Shown: positions 34,640 to 47,284 of the stretch, one piece after another
How positions within the stretch are numbered: position 1 is the first letter of the stretch
Layout of the letters: every line of letters begins with the position of its first letter
From: Diphasiastrum complanatum
Taxonomy: Eukaryota > Streptophyta > Lycopodiopsida > Lycopodiales > Lycopodiaceae
Direction of reading: 5' to 3'
DNA: 64,000 nt
Assembly: GCA_029204225.1 (NCBI GenBank)
Contig: CM055113.1
Coordinates: 26,585,462 to 26,649,461 of the forward strand
Position numbers and translations under genes: made by a program
Notes under the pieces: model-generated
The model's database searches: none
What the model was told of the DNA's origin: nothing
The model's input: only the letters and a program-made list of their open reading frames with translations

Positions 34640-35884
34640 TGTTGTAAAGCTACCTTTACAAGCTTTACTTGCGGCGCCATCGGCGCCAGCTATGTCCCCG
34701 GCGCCAGCAGCGCCCCTGCTGCTCCCGGCGCCAACGGCGCCGGCGCCGCTCCCGGCGCCACTGTGACCAGAATCCAGCCGGCGCCAAGTTCCTATGGCTG
34801 AAAATCTTTGATCGGTTCTAGCGAAGTCCAGAGAGCTCAGATCGATGTGCAATCACCTCACACGATCTAGGCATGATTAAAGGAAGCCTGGGGATCAATA
34901 AAATCTAGAGAGAGAAAATGACTTTCTAGAAAGAGAAAATCCTAGAGAGAGAAAAACGTGCTTTACCAGCTTGGGTAGAGTGCTTGGTATGAGGGGGGGT
35001 GCCGAATCACACCAATACTATAGGGGAGTGCGGGTTGCGACTCAGGGCGAGCTCCAACCAAGTCTCAGCCTCCCTTGCTGGAATGTTGTCATGGCTCTCG
35101 CCTTGGCATGCTAGCGCCCCGGAGACTAGGGTCGGTCACACACTTGAAATGTAACCTTCTCAGATTTATCAATAAAGTGGGATTTTCCTCAAACTGACTC
35201 TGATTACCTTCTGGGTTTCAGTGTTCGGTAAAAGCGCCAGTTGTAAGGCCGCTTTCCAAATTTTTAATTTGGCACATAGCTGAGGGTCGTATCCCGGGAC
35301 GCCAGCGGTATGCCGTCGGGACCATTCGGTCCGTGGCGCCAGCGGTATGCTGTCGGGACCATTTGGTTCAGGAACTGGTTGTTTCCATATCTGTCGCGGC
35401 TTGTGGTTCTGAGTGTTCCTTGCATGAACGTGAATGGGTTAAGCTCTTGGGGAACGGGCTCTAACCTGTCGGCTGAGTTGGATGGCTTGCTTGGGTGGAT
35501 GTTACCTGTTTATGGCTGTCCAGTCTGGCGTGGCGCCAGGTTGGCTTCCAGCGCTCGTGACGAAGCTTTCAGTTGGTTAAGTCTGATGTAAGTCAGACCG
35601 CTTGCTTGGAATGGATGTTACTCGTTTGTAACGAAGCTTCGAGTTGGTTAAGTTTGATGTATGTCGGGCGGCTTGCTTGGAGGGAAGTCACCCACATCGG
35701 GACCCCCGATCTGGCATGGCGCCAGGTTGGATCTCAATGTTGGTTTTCGGAACTTCATGTTGGTTAAGTCTGATCGTTGTTGGCGAGTTGGCTGCTTGTA
35801 TGTCAAGTGGGTTTGGATGGCAAGAGTTGAAGGCTGGGAAGCTAAGTCGTGGTTCCCGGCTCCCTTTGGGATGCCTGCGCTACA
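34640..35884 (+). repeat. 3' LTR of the 30805-35884 element
   Basis: 1,245 bp, preceded by the polypurine tract and followed by CTGGC. Nearly identical to the 5' LTR. Confidence 0.93.
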
Positions 35885-35889
35885 CTGGC

Positions 35890-36700
35890 GCCACGCCAGA
35901 CTGGACAGCCATAAACAGGTAACATCCACCCAAGCAAGCCATCCAACTCAGCCGACAGATTAGAGCCCGTTCCCCAAGAGCTTAACCCATTCACGTTCAT
36001 GCAAGGAACACTCAGAACCACAAGCCGTGACAGATATGGAAACAACCAGTTCCTGGACCAAATGGTCCTGACAGTATACCGCTGGCGCCACGGACCGAAT
36101 GGCCCCGACGGCATACCGCTGGCGTCCCGGGATACGACCCTCAGCTATGTGCCAAGTTAAAAATTTTGAAAGCGGCCTTACAACTGGCGCTTTTACCGAA
36201 CACTGAAACCCAGAAGGTAATCAGAGTCAGTTTGAGGAAAATCCCACTTTATTGATAAATCTGAGAAGGTTACATTTCAAGTGTGTGACCGACCCTAGTC
36301 TCCGGGGCGCTAGCATGCCAAGGCGAGAGCCATGACAACATTCCAGCAAGGGAGGCTGAGACTAGGTTGGAGCTCGCCCTGAGTCGCAACCCGCACTCCC
36401 CTATAGTATTGGTGTGATTCGGCACCCCCCCCTCATACCAAGCACTCTACCCAAGCTGGTAAAGCACGTTTTTCTCTCTCTAGGATTTTCTCTCTCTAGA
36501 AAGACATTTTCTCTCTCTAGATTTTATTGATCCCCAGGCTTCCTTTAATCATGCCTAGATCGTGTGAGGTGATTGCGCATCGATCTGAGCTCTCTGGACT
36601 TCGCTAGAACCGATCAAAGATTTTCAGCCATAGGAACTTGGCGCCGGCTGGATTCTGGTCACAGTGGCGCCGGGAGCAGCAGGGTTGCTGCTGGCGCCGG
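35890..36700 (-). repeat. Family-1 LTR, continuation of 30455-30804
   Basis: Resumes the minus-orientation LTR after the CTGGC duplication and runs to GCCGG (36696-36700). It matches 25345-26156 at an offset of 10,545, then 10,544 after one C is lost from a C-run near 36425. The offset equals 5,460 plus the 5,085 bp added by the young insertion. Confidence 0.9.
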
Positions 36701-39700
36701 TGTTGTAAAGCTACCTTTACAAGCTTTACTTCCGGCGCCATAGGCGCCAGCTATGTCCCCGGCGCCAGCAGCGCCCCTGCTGCTCCCGGCGCCAACGGCG
36801 CCGGCGCCGCTCCCGGCGCCACTGTGACCAGAATCCAGCCGGCGCCAAGTTCCTATGGCTGAAAATCTTTGATCGGTTCTAGCGAAGTCCAGAGAGCTCA
36901 GATCGATGTGCAATCACCTCACACGATCTAGGCATGATTAAAGGAAGCCTGGGGATCAATAAAATCTAGAGAGAGAAAATGACTTTCTAGAAAGAGAAAA
37001 TCCTAGAGAGAGAAAAACGTGCTTTACCAGCTTGGGTAGAGTGCTTGGTATGAGGGGGGGTGCCAAATCACACCAATACTATAGGGGAGTGCGGGTTGCG
37101 ACTCAGGGCGAGCTCCAACCAAGTCTCAGCCTCCCTTGCTGGAATGTTGTCATGGCTCTCGCCTTGGCATGCTAGCGCCCCGGAGACTAGGGTCGGTCAC
37201 ACACTTGAAATGTAACCTTCTCAGATTTATCAATAAAGTGGGATTTTCCTCAAACTGACTCTGATTACCTTCTGGGTTTCAGTGTTCGGTAAAAGCGCCA
37301 GTTGTAAGGCCGCTTTCAAAATTTTTAACTTGGCACATAGTTGAGGGTCGTATCCCGGGACGCCAGCGGTATGCCGTCGGGACCATTCGGTCCGTGGCGC
37401 CAGCGGTATGCTGTCGGGACCATTTGGTCCAGGAACTGGTTGTTTCCATATCTGTCGCGGCTTGTGGTTCTGAGTGTTCCTTGCATGAACGTGAATGGGT
37501 TAAGCTCTTGGGGAACGGGCTCTAACCTGTCGGCTGAGTTGGATGGCTTGCTTGGGTGGATGTTACCTGTTTATGGCTGTCCAGTCTGGCGTGGCGCCAG
37601 GTTGGCTTCCAGCGCTCGTGACGAAGCTTTCAGTTGGTTAAGTCTGATGTAAGTCAGACCGCTTACTTGGAATGGATGTTACTCGTTTGTAACGAAGCTT
37701 CGAGTTGGTTAAGTTTGATGTATGTCGGGCGGCTTGCTTGGAGGGAAGTCACCCACGTCGGGACCCCCGATCTGGCATGGCGCCAGGTTGGACCTCAATG
37801 TTGGTTTTCGGAACTTCAAGTTGGTTAAGTCCGATCGTTGTTGGCGAGTTGGCTGCTTGTATGTCAAGTGGGTTTGGATGGCAAGAGTTGAAGGCTGGGA
37901 AGCTAAGTCGTGGTTCCCGGCTCCCTTTGGGATGCCTGCGCTACATGTGGTATCAGAGCCGACTGGCCGGTCAGCTATGCGAATCTCACGGAAATGGCCA
38001 CGGTTCGGGGTTCATCAAGACAACTGTTGTGCAAGGTGCTGCCCACAGTGTAAGCACGGGTGCGTCCACGGTCGGGGTGGTTGGCAGGACGGGGGCTTGA
38101 TGAGTCAAAGTGCTGCCCTTGAGGTGTAAGCACGGTCAGTTTCCGCGGTTCGGGCCTGGCGCCGTCTGCACGTAGGACAGATGAGGCAATGTGCTGCCAT
38201 TAGGATGGTGTAAGCACGGTCTGTGCCTTGTGGGGTGCGGGGTGACATATTCACGATGACCACCGTTCGTTTAGCTATAAGGGCTATCGACCAAATTTGG
38301 TGGGGGCGTTACTGAGGCAATGTGCTGCCTAACGGTGAAAGCACGGGTGCGTCCACGATTTGGGTGGTATGCTGCCGATCGTTTAGCTATAAGGGCTATC
38401 GACTAAATTTGGTGGGGGCGTTACTGAGGCAATGTGCTGCCTAACGGTGAAAGCACGGGTGCGTCCACGGGGGTGGTATATTCAAGGATAGCTGCCATTC
38501 GTTTAGCTATAAGGGCTATCGACCAAATTTTGTGGGGGCGTTACTGAGGCAATGTGCTGCCTAACGGTGAAAGCACGGGTGCGTCCACGATTGGGGGGTA
38601 CGCTGCCGATCGTTTAGCTATAAGGGCTATCGACTAAATTTGGTGGGGGCGTTACTGAGGCAATGTGCTGCCTGACGGTGAAAGCACGGGTGCGTCCACG
38701 GGGGTGGTATATTCAAGGATAGCTGCCGATCGTTTAGCTATAAGGGCTATCGACCAAAAAGTGGTGGGGCGTGACTGAGGCAATGTGCTGCTTAATGGTG
38801 AAAGCACGGATGGTTGGAGGGGTGTCCTATGTGGGCTAATTCTGTGATCGATTTGTATGGGCGCGGCCAGGCAAAGGTCCGTTGGCAGGACCATCTCAAA
38901 GGGGGACCTTGTCTTTGTTACTTGTTAGTAAACCTGCCTGAGTGTCTTACTTGTATGTATTCGTGGTGAGTCTTAGTACTCGTGCTTTGCCTGGTTTGCA
39001 TGATTGCTTGTGATACAAGGAGCTGATGGCTCGAGAAGGAACCTTTTCTTTTGAAGGCTGATACCATCAAACAAAGAGGACTACAGAATCGGTGGGGCGG
39101 ATTTGCAGTTCAAGTACTCACACGTGAACGACAACGAAACGACTCAATGTTTGCAAAGGATGGATGGCTAGCCTATTTCTTGGGTTAGTTTCATTTGCGA
39201 CAACGCCCACCAGACGCAAGCAGGAAGTCAAAAGTTGGAAAGGGCAATTTCAGGGGAGATCTTCTATGGAGCAGTTGGTCTTCATTTTGGGACGGCCACC
39301 TTCGGAACTGAAACTCACTGAGCATGGGTGATATCCAGTATCAGTTGGGTTTTTCCTCAAAGGGGAAAAGACTAGGATCCTCTTCAGAGATTGGCAACAA
39401 GTTGGATCGAGCCATAATCCTAGCAGATGAGAAGCAAAGTGTTGGAAAGGCTTTTTGTACGAAGAACTCTACTCTAAAGTCCGATCAGCTGATTTATTAA
39501 GTGGAGGGGAACTATCACACACACCTCTCTCTTGGGGCAAATTTTGAATTAAAGTTGATCAAAATGGGGGCAAATTCAAGGTGACCTAGCCATACTCACA
39601 CGAGGAGACTGGCGAACTTTGGACTTAATAAGTTGACAAGTTTTTGTTGTGGAAAGGAAAGTTTGTTATAGGCTTTCTCTGGACCAGCAATGATGAGGAA

Positions 39701-41915
39701 ACATATGAGTACGCTGGCTTGTGTTACGTGTAAGGCAGCTGATCAATGAAGGAACTGAGAAAGTTGAGTCTTGCATGAGAGACTTGGTATTTCGAACGAA
39801 CGCTAAGGGACAGTTCGCGTTGAGATCGGACTAGTGCAAACTCTGGGTGAATGTGTCTGATTCAAAGAGAGCTACTTGAAGCCAAGCTCGATGTACACTT
39901 CTTGTTTTGACTGTGAGGCAACTGACCAGTGATGGAATTGTGAAAGTCAAGTTTTGCGCGACGGACATGGTGCTTCAAACAAACGCGAAGAGATAGTTCG
40001 GATGTGGATCAAATTGGTGAACCCTTTGGCTTTCCACGATGTCAATGGTTACATTTGGGCTGATTCAAAGAGCTACTTCAAGCTAAGTGAGAGGTGCATT
40101 TCAGAGTACTCAATCTTTGCCTACCTTAAAGAGCCAAGATGGAAAAGTATCAAGATCAGGTTGGGACAAGGAGAGAAATCAAGGTGCAGAAGCAACAAGG
40201 CACGAAGTGGACCATAAAGTGTGCAATCAAACGATAAATCCTTCGGCTCAGGGAGCCTTGATACTTGTGCGGAACTGAACAAATCTGGAGCTCAGGGAGC
40301 TCAACACAAAGTGCATCAAGGACAAATCAGGAGCTCAAAGGAGTTCCAAAGTCGAAAGTCAGAAGCGACAGGGGCGAACATTTCAAAGAAAGGCCTCTGT
40401 CACCAGTTAATAAGGTTCCCGGGTTTTACGAAAGCGATATCAAATCTACGCTTTTCCCAGACAAAGATATATTTTCAAGTTATGTAATTTTTCAGTACAA
40501 AGAGCTGAGCCTCCGACTTGTGGTGTGCCAGCTTCAATGTTAATAAAAAGTGGCCAGTAAATTGAGTACTGTGCCAAGTAGCTTAAATGTATAGTAATTT
40601 TAATTGGGAGACACCTTTACTTTAATCTGACATCTGATGAGGACATCAGATTTTATAAAGGTGGGGTGGATGTTGTAAAGCTACCTTTACAAGCTTTACT
40701 TCCGGCGCCATAGGCGCCAGCTATGTCCCCGGCGCCAGCAGCGCCCCTGCTGCTCCCGGCGCCAACGGCGCCGGCGCCGCTCCCGGCGCCACTGTGACCA
40801 GAATCCAGCCGGCGCCAAGTTCCTATGGCTGAAAATCTTTGATCGGTTCTAGCGAAGTCCAGAGAGCTCAGATCGATGTGCAATCACCTCACACGATCTA
40901 GGCATGATTAAAGGAAGCCTGGGGATCAATAAAATCTAGAGAGAGAAAATGACTTTCTAGAAAGAGAAAATCCTAGAGAGAGAAAAACGTGCTTTACCAG
41001 CTTGGGTAGAGTGCTTGGTATGAGGGGGGGTGCCAAATCACACCAATACTATAGGGGAGTGCGGGTTGCGACTCAGGGCGAGCTCCAACCAAGTCTCAGC
41101 CTCCCTTGCTGGAATGTTGTCATGGCTCTCGCCTTGGCATGCTAGCGCCCCGGAGACTAGGGTCGGTCACACACTTGAAATGTAACCTTCTCAGATTTAT
41201 CAATAAAGTGGGATTTTCCTCAAACTGACTCTGATTACCTTCTGGGTTTCAGTGTTCGGTAAAAGCGCCAGTTGTAAGGCCGCTTTCAAAATTTTTAACT
41301 TGGCACATAGCTGAGGGTCGTATCCCGGGACGCCAGCGGTATGCCGTCGGGACCATTCGGTCCGTGGCGCCAGCGGTATGCTGTCGGGACCATTTGGTCC
41401 AGGAACTGGTTGTTTCCATATCTGTCGCGGCTTGTGGTTCTGAGTGTTCCTTGCATGAACGTGAATGGGTTAAGCTCTTGGGGAACGGGCTCTAACCTGT
41501 CGGCTGAGTTGGATGGCTTGCTTGGGTGGATGTTACCTGTTTATGGCTGTCCACTCTGGCGTGGCGCCAGGTTGGCTTCCAGCGCTCGTGACGAAGCTTT
41601 CAGTTGGTTAAGTCTGATGTAAGTCAGACCGCTTACTTGGAATGGATGTTACTCGTTTGTAACGAAGCTTCGAGTTGGTTAAGTTTGATGTATGTCGGGC
41701 GGCTTGCTTGGAGGGAAGTCACCCACGTCGGGACCCCCGATCTGGCATGGCGCCAGGTTGGACCTCAATGTTGGTTTTCGGAACTTCAAGTTGGTTAAGT
41801 CCGATCGTTGTTGGCGAGTTGGCTGCTTGTATGTCAAGTGGGTTTGGATGGCAAGAGTTGAAGGCTGGGAAGCTAAGTCGTGGTTCCCGGCTCCCTTTGG
41901 GATGCCTGCGCTACA
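36701..41915 (+). mobile_element. Complete family-1 element with expanded leader minisatellite
   Basis: 5' LTR 36701-37945, PBS 37948-37960, internal 37946-40670 (2,725 bp), polypurine tract 40657-40670 and 3' LTR 40671-41915. The target duplication GCCGG is at 36696-36700 and 41916-41920. The LTRs differ at about two sites (near 37339 and 41553). Compared with its relatives it has a minisatellite in the leader and a single 250-bp repeat. Non-coding. Confidence 0.93.
38250..38800 (+). repeat. Leader minisatellite, five units of 111-120 bp
   Basis: The TTAGCTATAAGGGCTATC block recurs at 38271, 38383, 38503, 38614 and 38734, with spacings of 112, 120, 111 and 120. Two unit types alternate (GATTTGGGTGGTATGCTG type and GGGGGTGGTATATTCAAGG type), giving a dimer of about 231 bp. 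Each unit carries one GTGCT...AGCAC hairpin, so the leader has eight instead of five. Confidence 0.88.
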
Positions 41916-41920
41916 GCCGG

Positions 41921-41927
41921 GGACATA
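41921..41927 (-). repeat. Seven-base remnant of the interrupted family-1 LTR
   Basis: GGACATA continues the LTR broken at 26156/36700. Its last five bases, ACATA (41923-41927), are the target duplication of the pol element and recur at 48203-48207. Confidence 0.8.
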
Positions 41928-42845
41928 TGTTGTAAAGCTGACTCAGGTGCACCCAACGTGCCCTGTAAGACTCTAATGGGTGACACTCCCTAAAGTCCCA
42001 GAGCAAGTTAGAACGTCAAGGACTGAGCCTCCGACCTGTGGTGAGCCGGTCAAGTAGTCACAAGTCATGAGCTAGCTCTGGAGCTCGAGTCATGGCCCAG
42101 TCAGGAAGCAAGTTGATTCTGCCACCGGAACGACTCCCGGGACCCATGTTCGGGAGCCAGACTGATTCTGCCAGGCTTGCCAGGCTTAATCAGCAAAATA
42201 AAAACTAAGTCCCAAAAAGCGTGCTTTACCAGAAAGCACTATGTTTCAGAACAGAGGGGGTGCGCCGAATCACAACAGAACTATAGGGGGAGTCCGGCAG
42301 ACAGAAACTTGGGCAGCTCAACCAGCGCCAGGAATCCAGTCGCCAGGTCTCAGCTCCCTCTACCAGCACGAGCCAGGCACAATGCCCAGCACGTGTTGGT
42401 GGCCCCGAGACCGGTCAGTCTATGTATGAATGTAACCTCTTCCAAATCTAATAAAGTTGATCCTTGGGGGTGATTACCATTTCGGTTTCGCCTCCGGGAC
42501 TGGTCCAAGTGGAAGGACCCTTACTACAACCTTTTTGCGTCGCTGGCGCCTAAGGGTCCCTGTCATCGACATGGGGCTTGCCGCTATGCCAATTGGTCAG
42601 TTTGGCGACCACTATGCCATGGGTTTCATGTGTGGCTTGTCTTTGCCTTTGGTTACCTTTTGGGGACGGATTCTGAGTTGGCTTTCGGGTTGGTTGGGAT
42701 TCCAGTTTTCTTAAGTCTGAATGGTTAAGCTTGTTACGATTCTGAGTTGGCTTTTACGTAAGTGCATGATGGATGAATGTTAGACTTAAGCGCGTGTTGG
42801 GGAAACCGCTCAAGTCCCAGCGCCCTTTGAGGCGCCGGCGCAACA
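41928..42845 (+). repeat. Family-2 5' LTR of the Gag-less element
   Basis: 918 bp, TGTTGTAAAGCTGACTC...GGCGCAACA. It holds a perfect hairpin GTGCTTT-ACCAG-AAAGCAC at 42221-42239 and an AATAAA at about 42449. The start and the CCGAATCACA...CTATAGGGG segment resemble family 1, so the two families are relatives. Confidence 0.92.
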
Positions 42846-43560
42846 TGTGGTATCAGAGCCGACTAGCCGGTCAGCTACGCAAGTCTCACAGGGATGGCCA
42901 CGTTTTTGGGATTTGTCAGGACAACCGTTGCGCAAGGTGCTGCCCACAGTGTAAGCACGGGTGCGTCCACGGTCGGGGTGGTCGGCAGAACGGGGGACTT
43001 GATGAGTCAAAGTGCTGCCCTCGAGGTGTAAGCACGGTCAGTTCTCGCGGTTCGGGCCTGGCGCTGTCTGCACGTAGGACGGATGAGGCAAAGTGCTGCC
43101 TAGGTAGGTGAAAGCACGGTCTGTACCTTGTGGGGTGCGGGGCGACATATTCGAACTGTACAGGTTAACCATTGATACAGAGATGCTGCTCGAATTCGGG
43201 TGTAAAGCACGGGTGGTTAGCTGCCGGTGCGGGATAGCTGCCGATCGTTTAGCTATAAGGGCTATCGACCAAAAAGTGGTGGGGCGTGACTGAGGCAATG
43301 TGCTGCTTAATGGTGAAAGCACGGATGGTTGGATGGATGTTTCCCCGTGGGCTAATTCTGTGATAGATTTGTGTGGGCGCGGCTAGGCAAAGATCCTACG
43401 TCCGGTCTCAAGGGGAATGTGACTTGAGAGGGATCCTCTGTTCAGCTTTGGTTGGTATGTTCGTGTGTGGTGTGCTTGCCTGGACCTGAATTATCCCTGA
43501 CTACTTGTTTTGATCCAGGTGATCTGATCTAGTTGGGAGTTGTGAGAGGAGCTTACATTT
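42846..43560 (+). promoter_or_regulatory. PBS and leader of the Gag-less element
   Basis: PBS TGGTATCAGAGCC at 42848-42860. About 540 bp from the PBS match family-1 leaders, with hairpins at 42937-42958, 43012-43035, 43093-43117, 43193-43210 and 43300-43322. The remaining 170 bp or so resemble only other family-2 leaders. No gag frame is present. Confidence 0.75.
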
Positions 43561-46500
43561 ATGAGTGGACGACACACAAGTATGGAAAGGAACTTCCATG
43601 GGGCAACCCCCAAGATTGGTTCAAGATTGTTATTCTTATCAGGAAAGATCGCGGGGAGGAAGTCAGATTTCATGATCGACTCCGGAGCTTCACATAACTA
43701 TATCTCAAGGAGCGTAGTGGAACAATTCAGCTTGCCGACCAGGAATGTTACATCTACTCTCAAGGTAGAAACAGCGAAGGGAGCACTAGATGCAGACAAA
43801 GCGACATTGAACATCCCGGTGCAGATTGGAAGATGGAAGGCTAAACTTAGCTTTGTGATTTTAGAGATGGATGCCTTTGATGTGATTTTGGGCCTCCCTT
43901 GGTTAAATGAACACTGTATCGCAGTTTTGGGTAGGAGCTCAAACTTGGTCCTCTTGGATTATAAGGGACAAATCTGCGTGACAAAAGCCCTGCCCGGAGG
44001 AAATGCTAAGGATACCGATATTGAACAAAATCTGGTTGCAGCATTAGTGATGAAAAGAATGGCGAAAGGGAAAAGGTCAAAGTGCTTTCTTTGCATCTGT
44101 CGAGAAGTCCCAGAAGGGAAAAGCGTGCGACAAGAAAACTTGCCAAAAGAAGTGGCAGATCTGTTAGAAGAATTTAGCGATGTGTTCCCGGAGGAACTCC
44201 TAGCTAAGCTACCTCCTCGAAGACCAGTGGACCATAAAATTGAGTTGGTACCAGGAACAGAGCCAACTTCACGAGCACCCTACAGAATGTCACAAGAAGA
44301 GTTGGCGGAACTGAAACGACAACTTGGTGAATTGATAGACAAAGGTTTTATTAGACCTAGCGCTTCACCTTTTGGAGCCCCAATGTTGTTCGTGGAAAAG
44401 GCAGACAAAACTCTTCGAATGTGTGTGGATTATCGCATGCTTAACAAGAGTACCATCAAGAACAAGTACCCCATGCCTAGAATTGATGACCTATTCGACC
44501 AACTCAAACATGCCAAATACTTTAGCCGAATAGATCTCAGATCTGGATATCATCAAATTCGAATAGCTAAAGGTGATGAGCACAAAACGGCGTTTCGAAC
44601 GCGGTACGGAAGTCACGAGTTCCTAGTGATGCCATTCGGTCTAACAAATGCACCAGCCACTTTTTGCACGTTGATGAACAATATATTTCAAGACTGCCTG
44701 GATGAATTTGTCATTGTGTACATTGATGACATATTAGTATTTAGCCGGAACCTTAAAGATCACATTAAACATTTAAGGACAGTTCTCCAACGACTGAGGA
44801 GGAACTGCTTGTTCGCGAAAAGAGAGAAATGTGAGTTTGTGGTGGAGGAAGTTGACTTCCTTGGACATGTTATAGGCCACGGACGGATTCGAATGGATCC
44901 TAAGAAGATCAAGGCTATCTTGGATTGGCTAGCACCTAAAACTGTTCATGGCATCAAATCCTTTGTGGGCTTATGTAACTTTTACAGGAGATTCATTGAG
45001 GCATTTAGCAAAATTGTGGCACCACTGTTGGAGCAGACCAAGACTCATCTGAAGATGACATGGACACCGGAATGTGAAGCAGCGTTCCAGGAACTAAAAC
45101 GACGGATCACTCAAGAACCCATCCTTGCCTTACCGGACTTTAGCAAACCTTTTGAAATACATACAGATGCGTCGAACTTTGCTATTGGGGCCGTGCTGAT
45201 GCAAGACGGAAAACCTGTTGCATATTTTTCAAAGAAATTGAGTGACGTAGAGCGACGATGGCCAACTCATGAAAAAGAAATGGTCGCAGTAGTCCAAGCA
45301 GTGGAGCATTGGAGACATTATGTGGCAGGAAAACCCTTTAAGGCGTTCACTGATAATGTATCACTCAAGTACTTCTCATCCCAAGGTATGCTCACGCCAA
45401 AGCAAATGCGATGGCAAAACTTTCTCTCAAAATTCAATATAGACATTTTACACACGGCGGGAAAGAACAATGTGGTGGCGGACGCACTAAGTAGACAAGA
45501 ACACTTGATGGCAACAGTGACAACTCAGGTGACTGACCTACTCCAAGAAATCAGAGAGAATTATGGTGTGGATGCGTTGGCGAAGGACTTAATGATCGAA
45601 TTCCAGCTGGGAAAGCCTCATAAACATTTCACTTGGAAAGATCAAATGGTTGTTTATAAACAACGCAGAGTATATGTCCCAGACAACATCAACCTGAGGA
45701 AGAAAGTCTTGCGAGAACATCATGACGTACTAGCCGCCGGGCATCCAGGGGTGAATCGCATGTATGAACTTCTCAAAAGAGGCTTCTATTGGCCAAGTAT
45801 GTGGGCAGACGTTGAATCTTATGTACAAACATGCCCGACATGTCAACAAGTGAAGGTGGAACCGCTAGCTCCGGCTGGACTACTCCAACCATTACCGGTA
45901 CCAGCATACCCATGGGATTCGGTGAGCATGGATTTTATTGTTCAACTACCACGGTGCCAAGGATTCGACTCAATTTATGTGGTGGTTGACCGCTTTTCAA
46001 AGCAAGTTCATCTAGTACCAACTAAAAGTTCAGTGACAGCTGAAGAAGTGGCAAGGTTATTTTTCAAATGTGTTTTCAAATACCACGGCCTGCCTAGAAC
46101 GATTATTTCTGACCGAGACACCAAGTTCGTCGGAAAGTTTTGGACTTGTCTATTTCGCCTCGTGGGAACCGGATTGAATTTCAGTACTGCATATCATCCT
46201 CAGACAGATGGGCAAACGGAGTGAGTCAATCGACAGATTGAACAATATTTACGAAATTATGTCGCTTGGGACCAATCCGATTGGGTCAACTACTTGGATA
46301 TTCTCGAGTTTGCACATAACAACCAAGTGAACAGATCTACTGGAAGGGCACCCTTCGAGATAAGCAATGGTCGGCTACCGATTGTTCCAAGCTCTTTTCT
46401 TACAGGCGTGCAGGAAACACCAGTACCCACTGTGGAGGAATTCATCAATGAGTGGCACACAAAGTTGACCGAGGTGAAGGCGTTTTTAGAGCAGTCACAA

Positions 46501-47043
46501 AGGAGTATGGCAGCTGACGTAAACCCACATCGACGAGAACTGGAATTTGAGGAAGGTGATCAAGTATGGCTGAACACAAAGAACATTGCGCTACCAAAAG
46601 GTTTTTCTCATAAGTTTGCTCGACCTTATGCGGGACCATATTATGTCACCAAGAAGATCAATCCAGTGGCTTATCGATTAGCGTTGCCATCCAGCTTGGA
46701 TATACACAATGTGTTTCACATCTCATTACTCAAACGGTACAAACCAGATGGGCGATTTGATCGGCAACACGAACTCCGTCACCCACCAACGACACTTGAT
46801 GATACGAAGAGGCAGCTTGTACCAGAACAAATATTGACACATAGAAAGCGAACTGGCGTTCAACGTGAATATCTAGTGAAGTGGCTACGGGCTCCACTTA
46901 TTGAGGCTTCTTGGGAGTACGAAGACAAACTTAAGGAGGGAGCCCCTGAAGTACTAGCAGATTATCTGCAGAAGAACCAACGCAATAGCCGTTTTCCCAG
47001 ATCGGCACACAAAGCACTACCTGGCGGCATGCCTCTTACATAA
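43561..47043 (+). pseudogene. pol: Chromovirus Pol polyprotein (protease, RT, RNase H, integrase, chromodomain) with one nonsense mutation
   Basis: One frame of 1,161 codons from ATG 43561 to TAA 47041-47043, broken only by TGA at 46222-46224. Residues are numbered from the ATG. Protease: D40-S-G-A-S, flap I-L-G-L-P-W about 109-114. Reverse transcriptase: about 220-460, with M-P-F-G-L-T at 357-362 and Y-I-D-D at 387-390. RNase H: D536, E573, D598 and D641 region. Integrase: zinc finger with C758-x-x-C761 and catalytic D791, D851, E887. The stop follows E887 immediately and fits a CGA (Arg) to TGA change. Beyond it the frame resumes with the integrase C-terminal part (G-P-Y type) and a chromodomain (E-Y-L-V-K-W). 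This places it among chromoviruses. There is no Gag upstream. Apart from the stop the frame is well kept, so the lesion is recent. Confidence 0.92.
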
Positions 47044-47284
47044 ACATTCATGGCCATTCTGAAGTTCAAGGAACTTTCCGGTATTTTTCTTAAGTTTGCC
47101 AATAAATCACTTGCAGCTTTACACAGGTTTTACGTAAGTGAACTTTATCTACACTTTTCCTGTGCTACTGCCAATGTATTTTGTAATTCAAAGTTGCTAA
47201 GGCCGGTGAATTAAGCCCGTGCCATACGTCCTAGGTCTAGTTTGGCCCTGATGAGGACATCAGCTTTTTCAAACGAGGGGAGGA
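47044..47284 (+). promoter_or_regulatory. 3' untranslated part, pre-PPT hairpin and polypurine tract
   Basis: After the stop codon, about 200 bp of non-coding DNA lead to the hairpin CTGATG-AGGA-CATCAG (47248-47263) and the polypurine tract AAACGAGGGGAGGA (47271-47284), directly before the 3' LTR. Confidence 0.75.

Larger units (their letters stand above)
30805..35884 (+). mobile_element. Complete, very young family-1 element
   Basis: 5' LTR 30805-32049, PBS 32052-32064, internal 32050-34639 (2,590 bp), polypurine tract 34626-34639 and 3' LTR 34640-35884. The target duplication CTGGC is at 30800-30804 and 35885-35889. The two 1,245-bp LTRs differ at only two positions that I could find (near 31271 and 31507), so the insertion is recent. 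It lies in the second copy of the duplication and so is younger than it. There is no reading frame for Gag, protease, RT or integrase: an intact but non-autonomous element. Confidence 0.95.

Noticed and set aside
38250-38800. CRISPR-like array of regularly spaced repeats
   Set aside because: Units of 111-120 bp are repeated along their whole length, with no unique spacers, inside a plant retroelement leader. It is a minisatellite.
42848-42860. tRNA gene fragment
   Set aside because: TGGTATCAGAGCC is the primer binding site beside an LTR; no cloverleaf surrounds it.
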